Part shown: piece after piece, positions 1-9,707 of the stretch | How positions within the stretch are numbered: position 1 is the first letter of the stretch | Layout of the letters: every line of letters begins with the position of its first letter | Origin: Litorilinea aerophila | GTDB lineage: Bacteria > Chloroflexota > Anaerolineae > Caldilineales > Caldilineaceae | Direction of reading: 5' to 3' | Length of the DNA: 64,000 nt | NCBI RefSeq assembly: GCF_006569185.2 | Contig: NZ_VIGC02000010.1 | Location: 141,670-205,669, forward strand | The notes under the pieces: model-generated | Database searches by the model: none | What the model saw: only the letters and a program-made list of their open reading frames with translations | Told to the model about the DNA's origin: nothing | Made by a program: the position numbers and the translations under genes

Positions 1-1264
1 CCACGCCGTCCAGGGTGATACGCCCGTGGGTCGGGTCATACAGGCGCAGGAGCAGGCGGGCCAGGGTGCTCTTGCCGCTGCCGGTGCGGCCCAGGAGCCC
101 CAGCACCTGGCCGGCTTCCAGGGCGAAGCTGATGTCGTGGAGCGCCGGGCTGTCCCCATGGCTGGCGGATTCATCCGCAGGCAGGCTATCCGTCAGAAGA
201 GCGCCGGGAGAGGGGTGGGCGCGATAGTCGAAGGTGACCCGCTCCCACGTCACGGCCAGGGCTTGCCCCGCCGGGAGGCTGGCCGTTCCCTCGTCGGTGT
301 CGGCCGGGGGAATGGCCAGCAGCGCCTGGATGCGCTCGGCGCCCACCCGGGCCCGCTGAATCTCTTCCATCTGCTGGGCGATGCGGTTGAGGGGCTGGTT
401 GATCATGGACAGGTAGTGGAGCAGAAGGTAGACCGTGCCGATGGTCAAGGTGTCCCGGTGATACAGGTAGGCGCCGACGCCCATGACGACCACCGTCCCC
501 AGGTCGTAGAAGATTTTGGAGGCGCTCCAGCCGGCGTCGGTGATCACCTCTGCCCGGAGGGTTCTCTCCAGCAGCTCCCGTAGCCGTTGGAGGAAGCCCT
601 GCAGGGCATAGGGGACGGCGCCGCAGCCCTGGAGGTCTCGACGGCCGTCCAGCTGCTCCCCCACGAAGCCGCTGAACTCGGCCGCAGCCTGCCGCGCCAG
701 GCGCCAGTGGGGTAGGGCCAGGCGTTGGCCCCGGGTGTGGACGTACAGATAGGCCAGGGCAAAGCAGGCGAAGAGGAGGCCCACCCGCCATTCCGTCCAG
801 AAGAGCAATACCAGTACGCCCGCGGCCAGCAGCAGCCCGCTCAGGATCTGCAACAACGTTTCAGAAAAAAAGGTCGCCAACAGATCCACGTCTCCATCTA
901 TCCGTTCCAGCAGTTCCCCCGGGGTGTGACGGTGGTGGAATGCCAGATCCAGGTGGAGAAGGTGGCGCAGCAGATCGGTGCGAAGGTGGTTGGTGGCGGT
1001 CCAGGCAATGTCACTGCCCAGGCGGATGAAGAGCACCGTCAGCCCTTGTTGGGCCAGGCCTGCCAGGAGAAACAGCCCGGCCGCGGCCAGAAGCTGGGCC
1101 ATGGCCGCGTGGGCCTGGGCCTGGTCGATAAAATAGCGAATCAATTGAGGGGCGAAGAGTTGCAGGCCGATGGTGCTCAGCAGCAGTGAGCCCAGCGCCA
1201 TGACCCGTCGCCCCTGGGGTCGCAGGTAGCGGTGGAGCAACCCCATGGATGGTGAAAACAACAT
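1..1264 (-). CDS. ABC exporter, fused permease-ATPase (3' end outside window)
   Basis: An exporter half-transporter with transmembrane domain and ATPase in one chain, presumably working as a dimer in the cytoplasmic membrane. The first 300 or so residues hold several hydrophobic segments typical of the ABC type-1 exporter membrane domain. The nucleotide-binding domain follows, and its Walker A motif GRTGSGKST is read just before the window edge; the signature and Walker B motifs lie outside. The start at 1264 has AAGGAGA about 12 nt upstream; an in-frame ATG at 1246 is the alternative. A promoter and a 29-codon ORF lie upstream on the same strand. The family exports drugs, lipids or peptides; the substrate cannot be told from the sequence. 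Confidence 0.85.
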   Translation of the reverse strand, partial: MLFSPSMGLLHRYLRPQGRRVMALGSLLLSTIGLQLFAPQLIRYFIDQAQAHAAMAQLLAAAGLFLLAGLAQQGLTVLFIRLGSDIAWTATNHLRTDLLRHLLHLDLAFHHRHTPGELLERIDGDVDLLATFFSETLLQILSGLLLAAGVLVLLFWTEWRVGLLFACFALAYLYVHTRGQRLALPHWRLARQAAAEFSGFVGEQLDGRRDLQGCGAVPYALQGFLQRLRELLERTLRAEVITDAGWSASKIFYDLGTVVVMGVGAYLYHRDTLTIGTVYLLLHYLSMINQPLNRIAQQMEEIQRARVGAERIQALLAIPPADTDEGTASLPAGQALAVTWERVTFDYRAHPSPGALLTDSLPADESASHGDSPALHDISFALEAGQVLGLLGRTGSGKSTLARLLLRLYDPTHGRITLDGV

Positions 1265-1487
1265 GGGACCGGTGGTCTCCTTGTTTTTCTTCAGTGTCTT
1301 TCTTCTACTATGAAGAGAGCTCAAGACATGCCGCATGTGGTGAGACATGCGAGGATGTCCAGCAGGGGCATGCCCGATGGAGCCTACCGGTCGGCTCAGG
1401 AAGGACGCACCGTCTCTCCGCTGTCTCCACGCCATGCTGCAAGCGCGTCGTCAGCGGCGGGGCCAGGCGGTTGGAGCACGAAGGCCG

Positions 1488-1509
1488 GGCAGGCCGCAGG
1501 TGGCCTGCC
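1488..1509. repeat. Perfect 8-bp inverted repeat in the leader of the ABC exporter
   Basis: GGCAGGCC and GGCCTGCC are separated by 6 nt. The hairpin lies between the 29-codon peptide ORF and the exporter start on the minus-strand transcript. No T-run follows, so it is not a convincing intrinsic terminator. It could be a pause or an RNA-stability hairpin. Confidence 0.5.
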
Positions 1510-1544
1510 TTGAAGCCAGGGCGCAATGGAAGGATGAATGCGAC

Positions 1545-1634
1545 TCAGACCAGCGAGGGGGGGATGGTCCTGTTCGCCGGCAGCGCTCCCCAGGCATGCA
1601 CGGAGTATTGCAGGGTGTCGGTTCGGGTTGCCAT
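1545..1634 (-). CDS. 29-aa peptide, possible leader peptide or secreted small peptide
   Basis: A 29-codon ORF beginning MATRTDTLQYS and ending in PPSLV. It has an excellent Shine-Dalgarno (AAAGGAGGTG, 5 nt before the ATG) and sits about 55 nt downstream of a consensus promoter. It is therefore the first ORF on the transcript that leads to the ABC exporter 280 nt further on. There is no signal peptide, no Cys, and no run of a single amino acid that would reveal an attenuator. I recognise no family. It may be a regulatory leader peptide, a small exported product of the transporter, or the 5' end of a decayed gene. The strong signals make translation likely; the function is unknown. Confidence 0.5.
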   Translation of the reverse strand: MATRTDTLQYSVHAWGALPANRTIPPSLV

Positions 1635-1694
1635 GGGAGCACCTCCTTTCTGCCGCGGGGCAAACGTGAATGCATGGCTGTTGAAGTGGCGGGC

Positions 1695-1723
1695 ACTATA
1701 ACATGGGCCCCATCGCCTGTCAA
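1695..1723 (-). promoter_or_regulatory. Sigma-70 type promoter for the peptide/ABC exporter transcript
   Basis: On the minus strand: TTGACA at 1723-1718, a 17-nt spacer, then TATAGT at 1700-1695. The expected transcription start is near 1688, about 55 nt before the 29-codon ORF. Confidence 0.75.
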
Positions 1724-2041
1724 AACCACCCCCGCACACGTCGCGTTGCGAGGCACTCCAGATTCCTGACAAGGCAGGTAGGTGCTGCGGTTTCCATGCC
1801 GCACGAAGGGCAGTCCTGTATGGCAAGGGGACCTGCGGCTTGCAGACGCTCCTGGGTGCCGCCCTGTCCGTGCCGGGCGCAGCAAGCAGCGTCCCTACGG
1901 GGGCGTCCGATGGGCGAACGCCGACGATTTTGACCCTGCGTTGCGAAGACAGTAGCCAACTGGCCTGGAGATGTAGTACAATGGAGTCACGCCGCGTTTT
2001 GTGTGTTGTCCTGGCCTGATCCGACGAAAGGCGAGCCCGCC
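1724..2041. other. Intergenic region between divergent transcripts, no gene seen
   Basis: Only overlapping short frames without ribosome binding sites are present. TACAAT at 1977-1982 could be a -10 box for the lipoprotein gene at 2042, but no matching -35 box sits at the right distance. Confidence 0.5.
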
Positions 2042-3118
2042 ATGAAGCTACGACTTTTCATCGGTGGATTTTTGCTGCTCCTGTGGCTGGCAGCATGTTC
2101 ACCCGTGCAAGACCGGCGCCCGGATGGAGCTCCCGCTTCCGCCCAACGCTCAGGCGACCCGCCGGCCACCCTCACCTCTGTCACGCCGGTTTCCTCTGTC
2201 CCCGTGACCGCCACAGCTACCATCACGGCCACCGCGCCGGTGACGGCCACCCTGACACCCACCGCCACAACCCCCGTGACCGGCACCGTCGCGCCGCCCA
2301 CCCAGGTTCCCACGACCACCGCCACCGTCACGGTCACCGTGACCCCGACCACCACCGTGATTCCGACGCCCACGGTGACGGGAACGGTGACGGCGACGGT
2401 GACCCCGACGGCCACGCCCACCGGCATGCAGCCGCCGGATCAGACGCCGACGCCCACGGCCACCCCTTCGCCCACGCCCACGGGCGGTGCCACGCCGGTG
2501 ACGCCGACCCCCACGCCCACACCCACCGGCTCGCCCACGCCGACGCCGGCGCCCTCCACCGTCTTCCTGCGCAGCCACCGCAGCTACATTCAGGGCTCCA
2601 GCCTGTATGTGGTGGGCGAAGTGATGAACGGCTCGCCTGTGCCGGTCTACAACGTCAAAGTGATCGCCACGTTTTACGACAGCGGCGGCCGTCTCATCGG
2701 TGCGCAGGAAACCATGACCTTGCTTCCGGAGACGGCACCCACCCAGGCCAATCCCTTCAAGCTCCAACTCAACACCACGCCGGCTGCAGTCAGCCGTTAT
2801 GACCTGGCCCTGATCTGGGACGACATCAGTCTGCTGGAATACGATCGGGTGACGGTGATCCGGGAGGAGGTCAGCGATGAGCCCGTTCTGGAGGTCCGCG
2901 GGGAGTTGCGCAACGATCAGCCTGTGGAAGTCCGGGATTTACGTGTCGTGGTGACCTTCTACGACGCCGATCTCAACGTGTTGGATGTCTTCCCCGGCAC
3001 CGTGGGTTCCACCACCCTGGCGCCCGGCGCCACCACCAGCTATACCATCACCACCGACAAGCAGAACTTCAAGTACGAGTCGTTCCTGGTTCAGACCCAG
3101 GGGGTGTTGACCCGGTAG
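2042..3118 (+). CDS. Lipoprotein with Thr/Pro-rich stalk and two FxLYD-like domains
   Basis: A surface-anchored protein of 358 aa. The start at 2042 gives a lipoprotein signal peptide: charged MKLR, a leucine-rich core, and the lipobox LAAC with the acylated Cys near residue 19. Residues of about 45-170 are a low-complexity stalk rich in T, P, V and A (repeats of the TPTPT/TVTVT kind). The remainder holds two related beta-sandwich-like modules containing VKVIATFYDSGG and LRVVVTFYDADL, which resemble FxLYD domains. Such proteins are common on Gram-positive-like and chloroflexal cell surfaces; a ligand cannot be inferred. It is followed by a strong terminator. The start 39 nt upstream (2003) would bury the signal peptide and is less likely. 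Confidence 0.8.
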   Translation: MKLRLFIGGFLLLLWLAACSPVQDRRPDGAPASAQRSGDPPATLTSVTPVSSVPVTATATITATAPVTATLTPTATTPVTGTVAPPTQVPTTTATVTVTVTPTTTVIPTPTVTGTVTATVTPTATPTGMQPPDQTPTPTATPSPTPTGGATPVTPTPTPTPTGSPTPTPAPSTVFLRSHRSYIQGSSLYVVGEVMNGSPVPVYNVKVIATFYDSGGRLIGAQETMTLLPETAPTQANPFKLQLNTTPAAVSRYDLALIWDDISLLEYDRVTVIREEVSDEPVLEVRGELRNDQPVEVRDLRVVVTFYDADLNVLDVFPGTVGSTTLAPGATTSYTITTDKQNFKYESFLVQTQGVLTR

Positions 3119-3193
3119 GAGGACCTGACCTGCACCTCGGCCGACCATCACCCGATCATGGCCAAATCACACTGCCAAATCCACTGCCAAATC

Positions 3194-3231
3194 AAAAGGG
3201 AACGGAATCTGATCAGATCCCGTTCCCTTTT
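3194..3231. terminator. Bidirectional intrinsic terminator between lipoprotein gene and tRNA-Glu
   Basis: A 12-bp perfect stem, AAAAGGGAACGG paired with CCGTTCCCTTTT, with A and T tracts on both sides. It can terminate the plus-strand lipoprotein transcript and the minus-strand tRNA transcript. A 12-bp unit (TCGTTGAAATGG) is tandemly duplicated just after it, at 3231-3254. Confidence 0.8.
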
Positions 3232-3262
3232 CGTTGAAATGGTCGTTGAAATGGTGTTCAGG

Positions 3263-3335
3263 TGCCCCCAAGGGGATTCGAACCCCTGTTGCAGGCTTGA
3301 AAGGCCTGAGTCCTAGTCCTCTAGACGATGGGGGC
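3263..3335 (-). tRNA. tRNA-Glu (anticodon TTC)
   Basis: A 73-nt cloverleaf read on the minus strand. The acceptor stem is GCCCCCA/TGGGGGC with discriminator A, the anticodon loop is CTTTCAA in a CAGGC/GCCTG stem, and the T-arm is GGGGTTCGAATCCCC. The D-arm begins GTCTAGAGGACTAGGAC, as in bacterial tRNA-Glu. The 3' CCA is not fully encoded (the DNA reads CCT after the discriminator). It also charges the Glu used for tetrapyrrole synthesis in many bacteria. Confidence 0.96.
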
Positions 3336-3405
3336 CCATGGATGTTGCCAGTCGCTGGGTGAGACTTCAGCCCAGGCCAGCCAGCAGATGACCAGGATGG
3401 GCAGC

Positions 3406-3434
3406 AGTATAACAGCCCCGGCCCAAACGGTCAA
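3406..3434 (-). promoter_or_regulatory. Promoter for tRNA-Glu
   Basis: Minus strand: TTGACC at 3434-3429, a 17-nt spacer, TATACT at 3411-3406. It lies about 70 nt upstream of the tRNA 5' end, so the tRNA would be made as a precursor with a leader. It overlaps the extended upstream frame of the nitrilase-like gene, which argues for the later start of that gene. Confidence 0.75.
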
Positions 3435-3590
3435 ATCGGGAAGGGGGTGGCGGACATTTGGATCGGGCGAAATTGGCCGATCAATTGCATGAACCCGCCG
3501 CGCTATGGTAGACTGCAGCCGGTGGGATGCCATGCCCGGGGTAGTTGCTGGCTGCCGGGCGGCTGGATGGAGTGGACAAAGGACGTACGC

Positions 3591-4943
3591 GTGGACAAGT
3601 TAGTGGTTGCCTGCATCCAACAGCGGATGCGCCTGCCATGGAGCCTGGAACAATACCAGGAGGACCTGCGGCGTTTTTTGCGTGTGGCGACGGCAAAACG
3701 GGCCCGTCTGATCGTCTTCCCCGAACTGGCCGGGCTGATGGTGGCACCGCCCCTGCTGGCCGACTTCAAATCCAGCCTGCTCAAGCGGGCCGACCAGGGC
3801 CGCAGTCGCTCGGCCACCCCCTGGCAACGCCTCTCCGGCGCCGCAGCCCGCACCCTGGCCCGCCTCCTCCATGCCGATCTGCGGGCCAGCCTGGCTGCCC
3901 TGCTGGACGTCTCAGCGCCCGCCGTCTGGCAGGCCTACCAGGAGGTCTTCGCCGGCCTGGCCCGGGAGTTCGGCGTGGTGCTGGTCGCCCCCAGCGCCTA
4001 TCTGCCCGATCCCCAGGATGGCGTCCTGCGCAATCTGGCTGCCGTCTTTGGCAGCAACGGCGAGCTGTTGGGCACCCAGGCCAAGGTGGTGTTGCACCCG
4101 GATGACGTGGATATGGCCCAGGCCGGCCAGAGCTGGAACGTGATCCCCACGGAGGTAGGCCAGCTGGGCCTGATCCTGGGGAGCGATGTGTTATACCCCG
4201 AAGTGGGCCGCCTCCTGGCCTACCAGGGCGCCGAGATCCTGGCTGTGCTGGCTGCCTGTCCCGAGCCTGCCCTCTACAACAAGATTCGCACGGGTATCCT
4301 GGCCCGCATGCAGGACAACCAGCTCTTCGCCGTGGCCAGCTTTCTGGTGGGACACAATGAGATCGGCCGCACCGGGAAGTCCTTCGTGGGCAAGTCGGCC
4401 ATCTTCGCCCCCCAGGAGCTCACCCCCCGGCTGAATGGGGTGCTGGTGGAGATGGGCAACTATCGCAGCGAAGGCGTCCTGACCGCCGAATGGGACTTCC
4501 CCGCTCTGAGGGCGCTGTGGGAATCGTCCGACACGCCGGTGAGACGGCAGTTGCCCCTGGGCCAGACGGGCAAAATCCTGGCCCAGCTCTATGGCCGCCT
4601 GCAAGGCCTGCCCAACGTGATGGAGCCCGCCACCTTGCGGACTCTGGAAGTCAACGAAACGCCCACTTTGCCGGCCAGCGCCGGCAGTGAAGAGGTCCAT
4701 TCCCTGGACGACCTGCCCGTGATCAGCTCCATCACCAGCCGCTGGCCACCTCCCTCCACCGCATCGCCGCGGCGAGGATCTCAGGCCGAAACGACTGACG
4801 ACCCCTTGCCGGATGACCCTTTGCCGGTGGAAGAGGTGGAGGATGGCAGCTGGGTCCTGCCCCCTTCGCCTGCCGCCTCAACATCGCCGCCTCCGCCGGT
4901 GAGCTCGGAAGATGAAACCGACGAAATGGACGCGCTGTCCTGA
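3591..4943 (+). CDS. Nitrilase-superfamily fold protein lacking the catalytic Cys
   Basis: A 450-aa protein of the carbon-nitrogen hydrolase fold. The family uses a Glu-Lys-Cys triad to hydrolyse nitriles or amides. The Glu is present in FPELAG (residue 45) and the Lys in GTQAKVV (residue 165). At the nucleophile site the usual I-C-Y-D...PE reads LGSDVLYPE, so the Cys position is Gly197. The enzyme should therefore be inactive as a hydrolase, and may be a pseudoenzyme or binding protein. A disordered tail rich in P, D, E and S covers about residues 385-450. The start GTG at 3591 has AAAGGA 8 nt upstream; an ATG at 3567 lacks a ribosome site. Confidence 0.75.
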   Translation: MDKLVVACIQQRMRLPWSLEQYQEDLRRFLRVATAKRARLIVFPELAGLMVAPPLLADFKSSLLKRADQGRSRSATPWQRLSGAAARTLARLLHADLRASLAALLDVSAPAVWQAYQEVFAGLAREFGVVLVAPSAYLPDPQDGVLRNLAAVFGSNGELLGTQAKVVLHPDDVDMAQAGQSWNVIPTEVGQLGLILGSDVLYPEVGRLLAYQGAEILAVLAACPEPALYNKIRTGILARMQDNQLFAVASFLVGHNEIGRTGKSFVGKSAIFAPQELTPRLNGVLVEMGNYRSEGVLTAEWDFPALRALWESSDTPVRRQLPLGQTGKILAQLYGRLQGLPNVMEPATLRTLEVNETPTLPASAGSEEVHSLDDLPVISSITSRWPPPSTASPRRGSQAETTDDPLPDDPLPVEEVEDGSWVLPPSPAASTSPPPPVSSEDETDEMDALS

Positions 4944-5070
4944 AGGGCTCCCATGCTGCGCCCGAACGCCCAGATGCACCCGTGGTGGCGACAGCCGCCG
5001 CTGGATGCAAATCGGCTTACAATGGGCCGGCGACTGGGCAGCCTCGACTGACAACTGGCGCCCGCGTAAT

Positions 5071-5099
5071 TTGACAGCAGGGCGACAAATGAATATGAT
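5071..5099 (+). promoter_or_regulatory. Perfect sigma-70 promoter of the lysine operon
   Basis: TTGACA at 5071-5076, a 17-nt spacer and TATGAT at 5094-5099. The expected start is near 5106, giving a 265-nt leader before the first enzyme gene, which contains the leader peptide and attenuator. Confidence 0.88.
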
Positions 5100-5147
5100 T
5101 TTTCCTGTTTTGAACTGAGCCACTGTCCAGCCTGAAACTTGAATCCA

Positions 5148-5267
5148 ATGTTGAATTATCCGTTCTGCGCCGTAGACGCGAAGGCTGCTGCTGAAATCGC
5201 CATCGCCAGCCAGACGATCAACAACCAGACGATCAACAAGAAGAGCAAGAAGTCGAGCCCGGACTAA
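5148..5267 (+). CDS. Lysine-rich leader peptide of the lysine operon attenuator
   Basis: A 39-codon ORF starting MLNYPFCAVDAK and ending ..INKKSKKSSPD. Four of the six codons at 5238-5252 and just after are Lys (AAG AAG AGC AAG AAG), and a fifth Lys codon lies at 5181. It stands 42 nt downstream of the predicted transcription start and 42 nt before an intrinsic terminator. Its last codons (CCGGAC, 5259-5264) can pair with the following strand. This is the layout of an amino-acid attenuator in which lysyl-tRNA shortage stalls the ribosome. Leader-peptide attenuation is known for the Thermus thermophilus lysine cluster. No clear Shine-Dalgarno precedes the ATG; a TTG at 5139 is in frame. Confidence 0.75.
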   Translation: MLNYPFCAVDAKAAAEIAIASQTINNQTINKKSKKSSPD

Positions 5268-5324
5268 GGTCTGGATATCCGTGCTTGCTCTGTTCGCGGA
5301 GAGATAGCAACCGGCCATCCAGAC
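5259..5324 (+). promoter_or_regulatory. Antiterminator strands of the lysine attenuator
   Basis: Three strands compete. CCGGAC (5259-5264, end of the leader peptide) pairs with GTCTGG (5269-5274) around a 4-nt loop (one G-T pair). GTCTGGAT (5269-5276) is also the exact complement of ATCCAGAC (5317-5324), which is the loop of the terminator hairpin. The second pairing crosses the terminator stem and would exclude it. A ribosome stalled at the Lys codons would cover the first strand and free the second, giving read-through. A ribosome that reaches the stop codon at 5267 would cover both and allow termination. Confidence 0.72.
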
Positions 5325-5341
5325 GGAAGGCCGGTTTTTTT
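5309..5341 (+). terminator. Intrinsic terminator (attenuator) upstream of homocitrate synthase
   Basis: A perfect 8-bp stem AACCGGCC/GGCCGGTT, a 12-nt loop and a run of seven to eight Ts, 30 nt before the start codon of the first lysine gene. A terminator between a promoter and its own operon is what attenuation requires. Confidence 0.88.
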
Positions 5342-5370
5342 ATTGAGCGTATGCCGAAGGGAGCCATGCC

Positions 5371-6558
5371 ATGAGTCTCGAAAATTTTGCCATCATCGAA
5401 TCCACCCTGCGTGAGGGCGAGCAATTTGCCAACGCCTTTTTCACCAGCGATCAGAAGGTGGAAATCGCCCGCCTGTTGGACGCGTTCGGCGTCGAGTACC
5501 TGGAGCTGACCTCGCCGGCCGCCAGCCCCCAGAGCCGCAAGGACTGTGAGCGGATCGCCCGCCTGGGGCTGAAGGCCAAGATCCTGACCCATGTGCGCTG
5601 CCACATGGACGACGCCCGCATGGCGGTGGACACCGGCGTGGATGGCATCGATGTGGTCTTCGGCACCAGCAGCTATCTCCGCGAGTTCTCCCATGGCAAG
5701 GACATCCCCTACATCATCGATTCGGCCATCCAGGTCATCGAGTTTGTCAAGAGCCAGGGGCTGGAGGTGCGTTTCAGCTCCGAGGACAGCTTCCGCAGCG
5801 ATCTGGTGGATCTCCTCACCATCTACCGGGCCGTGGACAAGATCGGCGTGAACCGGGTGGGCATCGCCGATACCGTGGGCATCGCCACGCCCCGGCAGGT
5901 CTACGACCTGGTGCGGACCCTGCGGGGCGTGGTCCACTGCGACATCGAGTTCCACGGCCACAACGACACCGGCTGTGCCATCGCCAACGCCTACTGCGCG
6001 CTGGAGGCCGGCGCCACCCATGTGGATACCTCGGTGCTGGGCATCGGCGAGCGCAACGGCATCACCCCCCTGGGCGGCCTCATCGCCCGGCTGTACGCCT
6101 ACAACCCCGAGCTCATCCGTCGCCGCTACAACCTCCCCCTCCTGCGGGAAGTGGAAAACCTGGTGGCCAACCTGGTCAATGTGGACGTGCCCTTCAACAA
6201 CTACATCACCGGCTTCACCGCCTTCACCCACAAAGCCGGCATCCACGCCAAGGCCATCCTCAACAACCCCAGCACCTACGAGATCCTGGATCCGGCCGAC
6301 TTCGGCCTCACCCGCTACATCCACGTGGCCCATCGCCTCACCGGCTGGAACGCCATCAAGCAGCGGGCCGAGCAGCTACAGCTCAACCTCACCGACGACG
6401 AGATCAAGAAGATCACCGCCCAGATCAAGGCCCTGGCCGACCAGAAGCAGCTGAGCCTGGACGACGTGGACGTATTGCTGCGCAACTACCACAGCGCCAA
6501 CGTGGACGCGGAGGCAGAGACCGGCCTGACCCCTTCCGACGTGGTGGCCGCCGACTGA
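5371..6558 (+). CDS. Homocitrate synthase
   Basis: Joins 2-oxoglutarate and acetyl-CoA to homocitrate, the first step of lysine synthesis by the alpha-aminoadipate route. The 395-aa chain has the DRE-TIM family opening [14 protein letters not shown], a catalytic and metal region around [12 protein letters not shown], and the [11 protein letters not shown] motif. The C-terminal part contains [18 protein letters not shown] and [10 protein letters not shown] as in thermophile homocitrate synthases, and lacks the long LeuA regulatory domain. The start at 5371 follows GAAGGGAG. It is the first enzyme gene after the attenuator, so the committed step and all downstream genes would respond to lysyl-tRNA charging. 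A NifV-type role is unlikely given the lysW-lysK neighbours. Confidence 0.92.
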   Translation: MSLENFAIIESTLREGEQFANAFFTSDQKVEIARLLDAFGVEYLELTSPAASPQSRKDCERIARLGLKAKILTHVRCHMDDARMAVDTGVDGIDVVFGTSSYLREFSHGKDIPYIIDSAIQVIEFVKSQGLEVRFSSEDSFRSDLVDLLTIYRAVDKIGVNRVGIADTVGIATPRQVYDLVRTLRGVVHCDIEFHGHNDTGCAIANAYCALEAGATHVDTSVLGIGERNGITPLGGLIARLYAYNPELIRRRYNLPLLREVENLVANLVNVDVPFNNYITGFTAFTHKAGIHAKAILNNPSTYEILDPADFGLTRYIHVAHRLTGWNAIKQRAEQLQLNLTDDEIKKITAQIKALADQKQLSLDDVDVLLRNYHSANVDAEAETGLTPSDVVAAD

Positions 6559-6569
6559 GGGAGAATCAC

Positions 6570-7193
6570 ATGCCAGGCCCCAACTTGCCCGCAGATCCAG
6601 GCCCTCCGGCAGCGGCGGACATCCCTCCCCCGGACGATCCCCGTCCCTGGCAGACCCTCTCCACCCGTCAGGCCTTCCGCAACCGCTGGGTTGGCGTGGC
6701 GCTGGACCAGGTTCACCTGCCCACGGGAGCGGTCTACGAGTACACCCGCCTGGAACCGGCCGGGGTGGGCGTGGGCGTGGTCGGCTTCAATGCCGCGGGC
6801 CAGGTGCTCCTGGAGCGGGAATACCGCCACGGCGTGGGCCAGGTGATCTGGCAACTGCCCGGCGGCCTGGCTTCCCCCGAGGAAGACCTCCAGGCCGCGG
6901 GCCTGCGGGAGCTGCTGGAAGAGACGGGCTATGCGCCGCGGGCAGTCACCGGGGAGACGGTGCGCTATCTGGGTGCGGTCTGGGACAACCCGGCCCTGGG
7001 CCCCGGCCAGAGCCACCTCTTCGCTGCCTGGGATCTGGTGCCGGTGGATCGCCCCCGGCGGGACCCGGCCGAGTTGGTGACCCTCCACTGGCGTTCTCCT
7101 GGCTGGCTACAGGAAGCGGTGCGTCGGGGGGAGATTCAGGACCGGGTGGTGGTGGCTGCAGTCGCCTATTGCATGCTCAACGGATGGATTTGA
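6570..7193 (+). CDS. Nudix hydrolase, ADP-ribose pyrophosphatase-like
   Basis: A 207-aa hydrolase of nucleoside diphosphates linked to another moiety. The Nudix box is complete: [23 protein letters not shown] fits GX5EX7REUXEEXGU. The preceding beta strands ([39 protein letters not shown]) resemble ADP-ribose pyrophosphatases. The N-terminal 30 residues are a proline-rich tail. It starts 11 nt after the homocitrate synthase stop and ends 4 nt before lysT, so it is surely co-transcribed with the lysine genes. No lysine step needs it; a house-cleaning role is possible but unproven. Confidence 0.85.
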   Translation: MPGPNLPADPGPPAAADIPPPDDPRPWQTLSTRQAFRNRWVGVALDQVHLPTGAVYEYTRLEPAGVGVGVVGFNAAGQVLLEREYRHGVGQVIWQLPGGLASPEEDLQAAGLRELLEETGYAPRAVTGETVRYLGAVWDNPALGPGQSHLFAAWDLVPVDRPRRDPAELVTLHWRSPGWLQEAVRRGEIQDRVVVAAVAYCMLNGWI

Positions 7194-7197
7194 AACC

Positions 7198-8611
<1,414 letters not shown>

Positions 8612-8631
<20 letters not shown>

Positions 8632-8722
8632 CGATTAAAGATTGGGGCCTGGACCATTCAGGGTACAAGTGATCCCCACAACGTACCCGACCCAATCTTC
8701 AATCTTCAATTTTTAATCTTCC
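8612..8722. repeat. Heptamer palindromic element, copy 2, lysT-lysU junction
   Basis: The left arm (8612-8647) contains GAAGATGAAGATTAACGATT and AAGATTGGGG; the right arm (8690-8722) contains CCC then AATCTTC AATCTTC AATTTTT AATCTTC. It covers the lysT stop codon and most of the gap before lysU. Confidence 0.8.
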
Positions 8723-8738
8723 ACATTTGGGAGCAACC

Positions 8739-9239
8739 ATGCACATCAGCGGCAGAGTCTGGAAATACGGCGACAATGTCAATACGGATGTCATTTTCCC
8801 GGGGAAGTACACCTACACGGTGACCGACCGGACCGAGATCGCCCGCCATGCGCTGGAGGATCTGGATCCAGATTTTGCGAAGAAGGTGCAACCGGGTGAC
8901 ATTATCGTGGCCGGTCGCAACTGGGGCTGCGGATCCAGCCGGGAACAGGCCGCCACCTGTCTGGTCTACAACGGGGTGGCCGCAGTCATCGCGGAGAGCT
9001 TCGGCCGCATTTTTTACCGGAATGCGCTCAACAACGGCCTGCTGGCCATCGCCTGCCCGGCCGCGGCCCGGGCCATCCAGCCCGGCGAGACGGTGGAGAT
9101 AGACCTCAGCCGCCACGTGATCCGCTGTGGCGCCGGCGAATTTGCCTTCCCGCCCCTCAGCCCCACCATCATGGGGATCGTGGCGGCCGGCGGCCTGGTT
9201 CCCTATGTGCAGCGGAAGCTGGCGGCCGCCGCACCATGA
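8739..9239 (+). CDS. lysU: Homoaconitase small subunit
   Basis: The swivelling domain partner of LysT, 166 aa, normal for the family. It starts [22 protein letters not shown] and carries the substrate-binding loop [11 protein letters not shown] of the LeuD/aconitase C-terminal family, followed by [17 protein letters not shown]. The ATG at 8739 has GGGAG 6 nt upstream; the in-frame TTG at 8727 is an inferior start. It overlaps the next gene by 4 nt (ATGA). Which substrate it prefers cannot be told from this chain alone; the operon context says homocitrate rather than isopropylmalate. Confidence 0.9.
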   Translation: MHISGRVWKYGDNVNTDVIFPGKYTYTVTDRTEIARHALEDLDPDFAKKVQPGDIIVAGRNWGCGSSREQAATCLVYNGVAAVIAESFGRIFYRNALNNGLLAIACPAAARAIQPGETVEIDLSRHVIRCGAGEFAFPPLSPTIMGIVAAGGLVPYVQRKLAAAAP

Positions 9240-9697
9240 ACTGGCTGTTGAGCTGGGCCTACCGCCTCTACGCACTACAGTGGCGGGTGACCCGGCCGAT
9301 TACCCTGGGGGTGCGCATTCTGTTGATCCAGGAGCAGCAGGTGCTCCTGGTGCGCCATACCTATCAGGCGGAGTGGCACTTTCCGGGGGGAGGATTGAAG
9401 CGAGGCGAGACGGTGGCCGAGGCCGTGCGCCGGGAGGCACGGGAAGAGGTGGGCGCCCACCTGTTGGAGCCGCCCCAGCTTCTGGGCCTCTACACGGCCT
9501 ATCACTCGGGGAAGAGCGACCACATCGCCACCTTCGTCTGTCACGATTTCGTGCTCCACACGCCCACGGACCGCTGGGAGATCCATCAGTGTCGGCCATT
9601 CCCCCTGGATGCCCTGCCGGCGGACCTTTCGGCGGGGAGCGCCCGGCGGATCCGGGATTATTTGCAAGGAAACTGGCCGTATGCCGGCCGATGGTGA
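9236..9697 (+). CDS. Nudix hydrolase
   Basis: A 153-aa Nudix protein, unrelated in detail to the one at 6570. The box [23 protein letters not shown] is intact and follows [16 protein letters not shown]. An N-terminal segment of about 20 hydrophobic and aromatic residues ([16 protein letters not shown]) resembles that of other MutT-like proteins with a membrane-touching N-terminus. Translation is coupled to lysU by an ATGA overlap, and the homoisocitrate dehydrogenase gene starts 10 nt after it. The substrate is unknown. Two Nudix genes in one lysine operon is odd. Confidence 0.85.
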   Translation: MNWLLSWAYRLYALQWRVTRPITLGVRILLIQEQQVLLVRHTYQAEWHFPGGGLKRGETVAEAVRREAREEVGAHLLEPPQLLGLYTAYHSGKSDHIATFVCHDFVLHTPTDRWEIHQCRPFPLDALPADLSAGSARRIRDYLQGNWPYAGRW

Positions 9698-9707
9698 GGG
9701 AGGAAGG

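Noticed and set aside
1740..1960. Short overlapping ORFs upstream of the lipoprotein gene
   Set aside because: No ribosome sites, frames on both strands equally open, no recognisable protein.
1977..1982. Promoter for the lipoprotein gene at 2042
   Set aside because: TACAAT is good but no -35 hexamer lies at a usable distance.
2150..2767. Arg/Gly-rich minus-strand ORF opposite the lipoprotein gene
   Set aside because: A product of reading the Thr/Pro-rich repeat backwards.
5100..5371. Lysine riboswitch in front of the lysine operon
   Set aside because: I see no L-box core; the leader is explained by a translated peptide and competing hairpins.
5233..6333. 366-aa minus-strand ORF across homocitrate synthase
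   Set aside because: A GC-rich shadow frame; the plus-strand protein has all family motifs.
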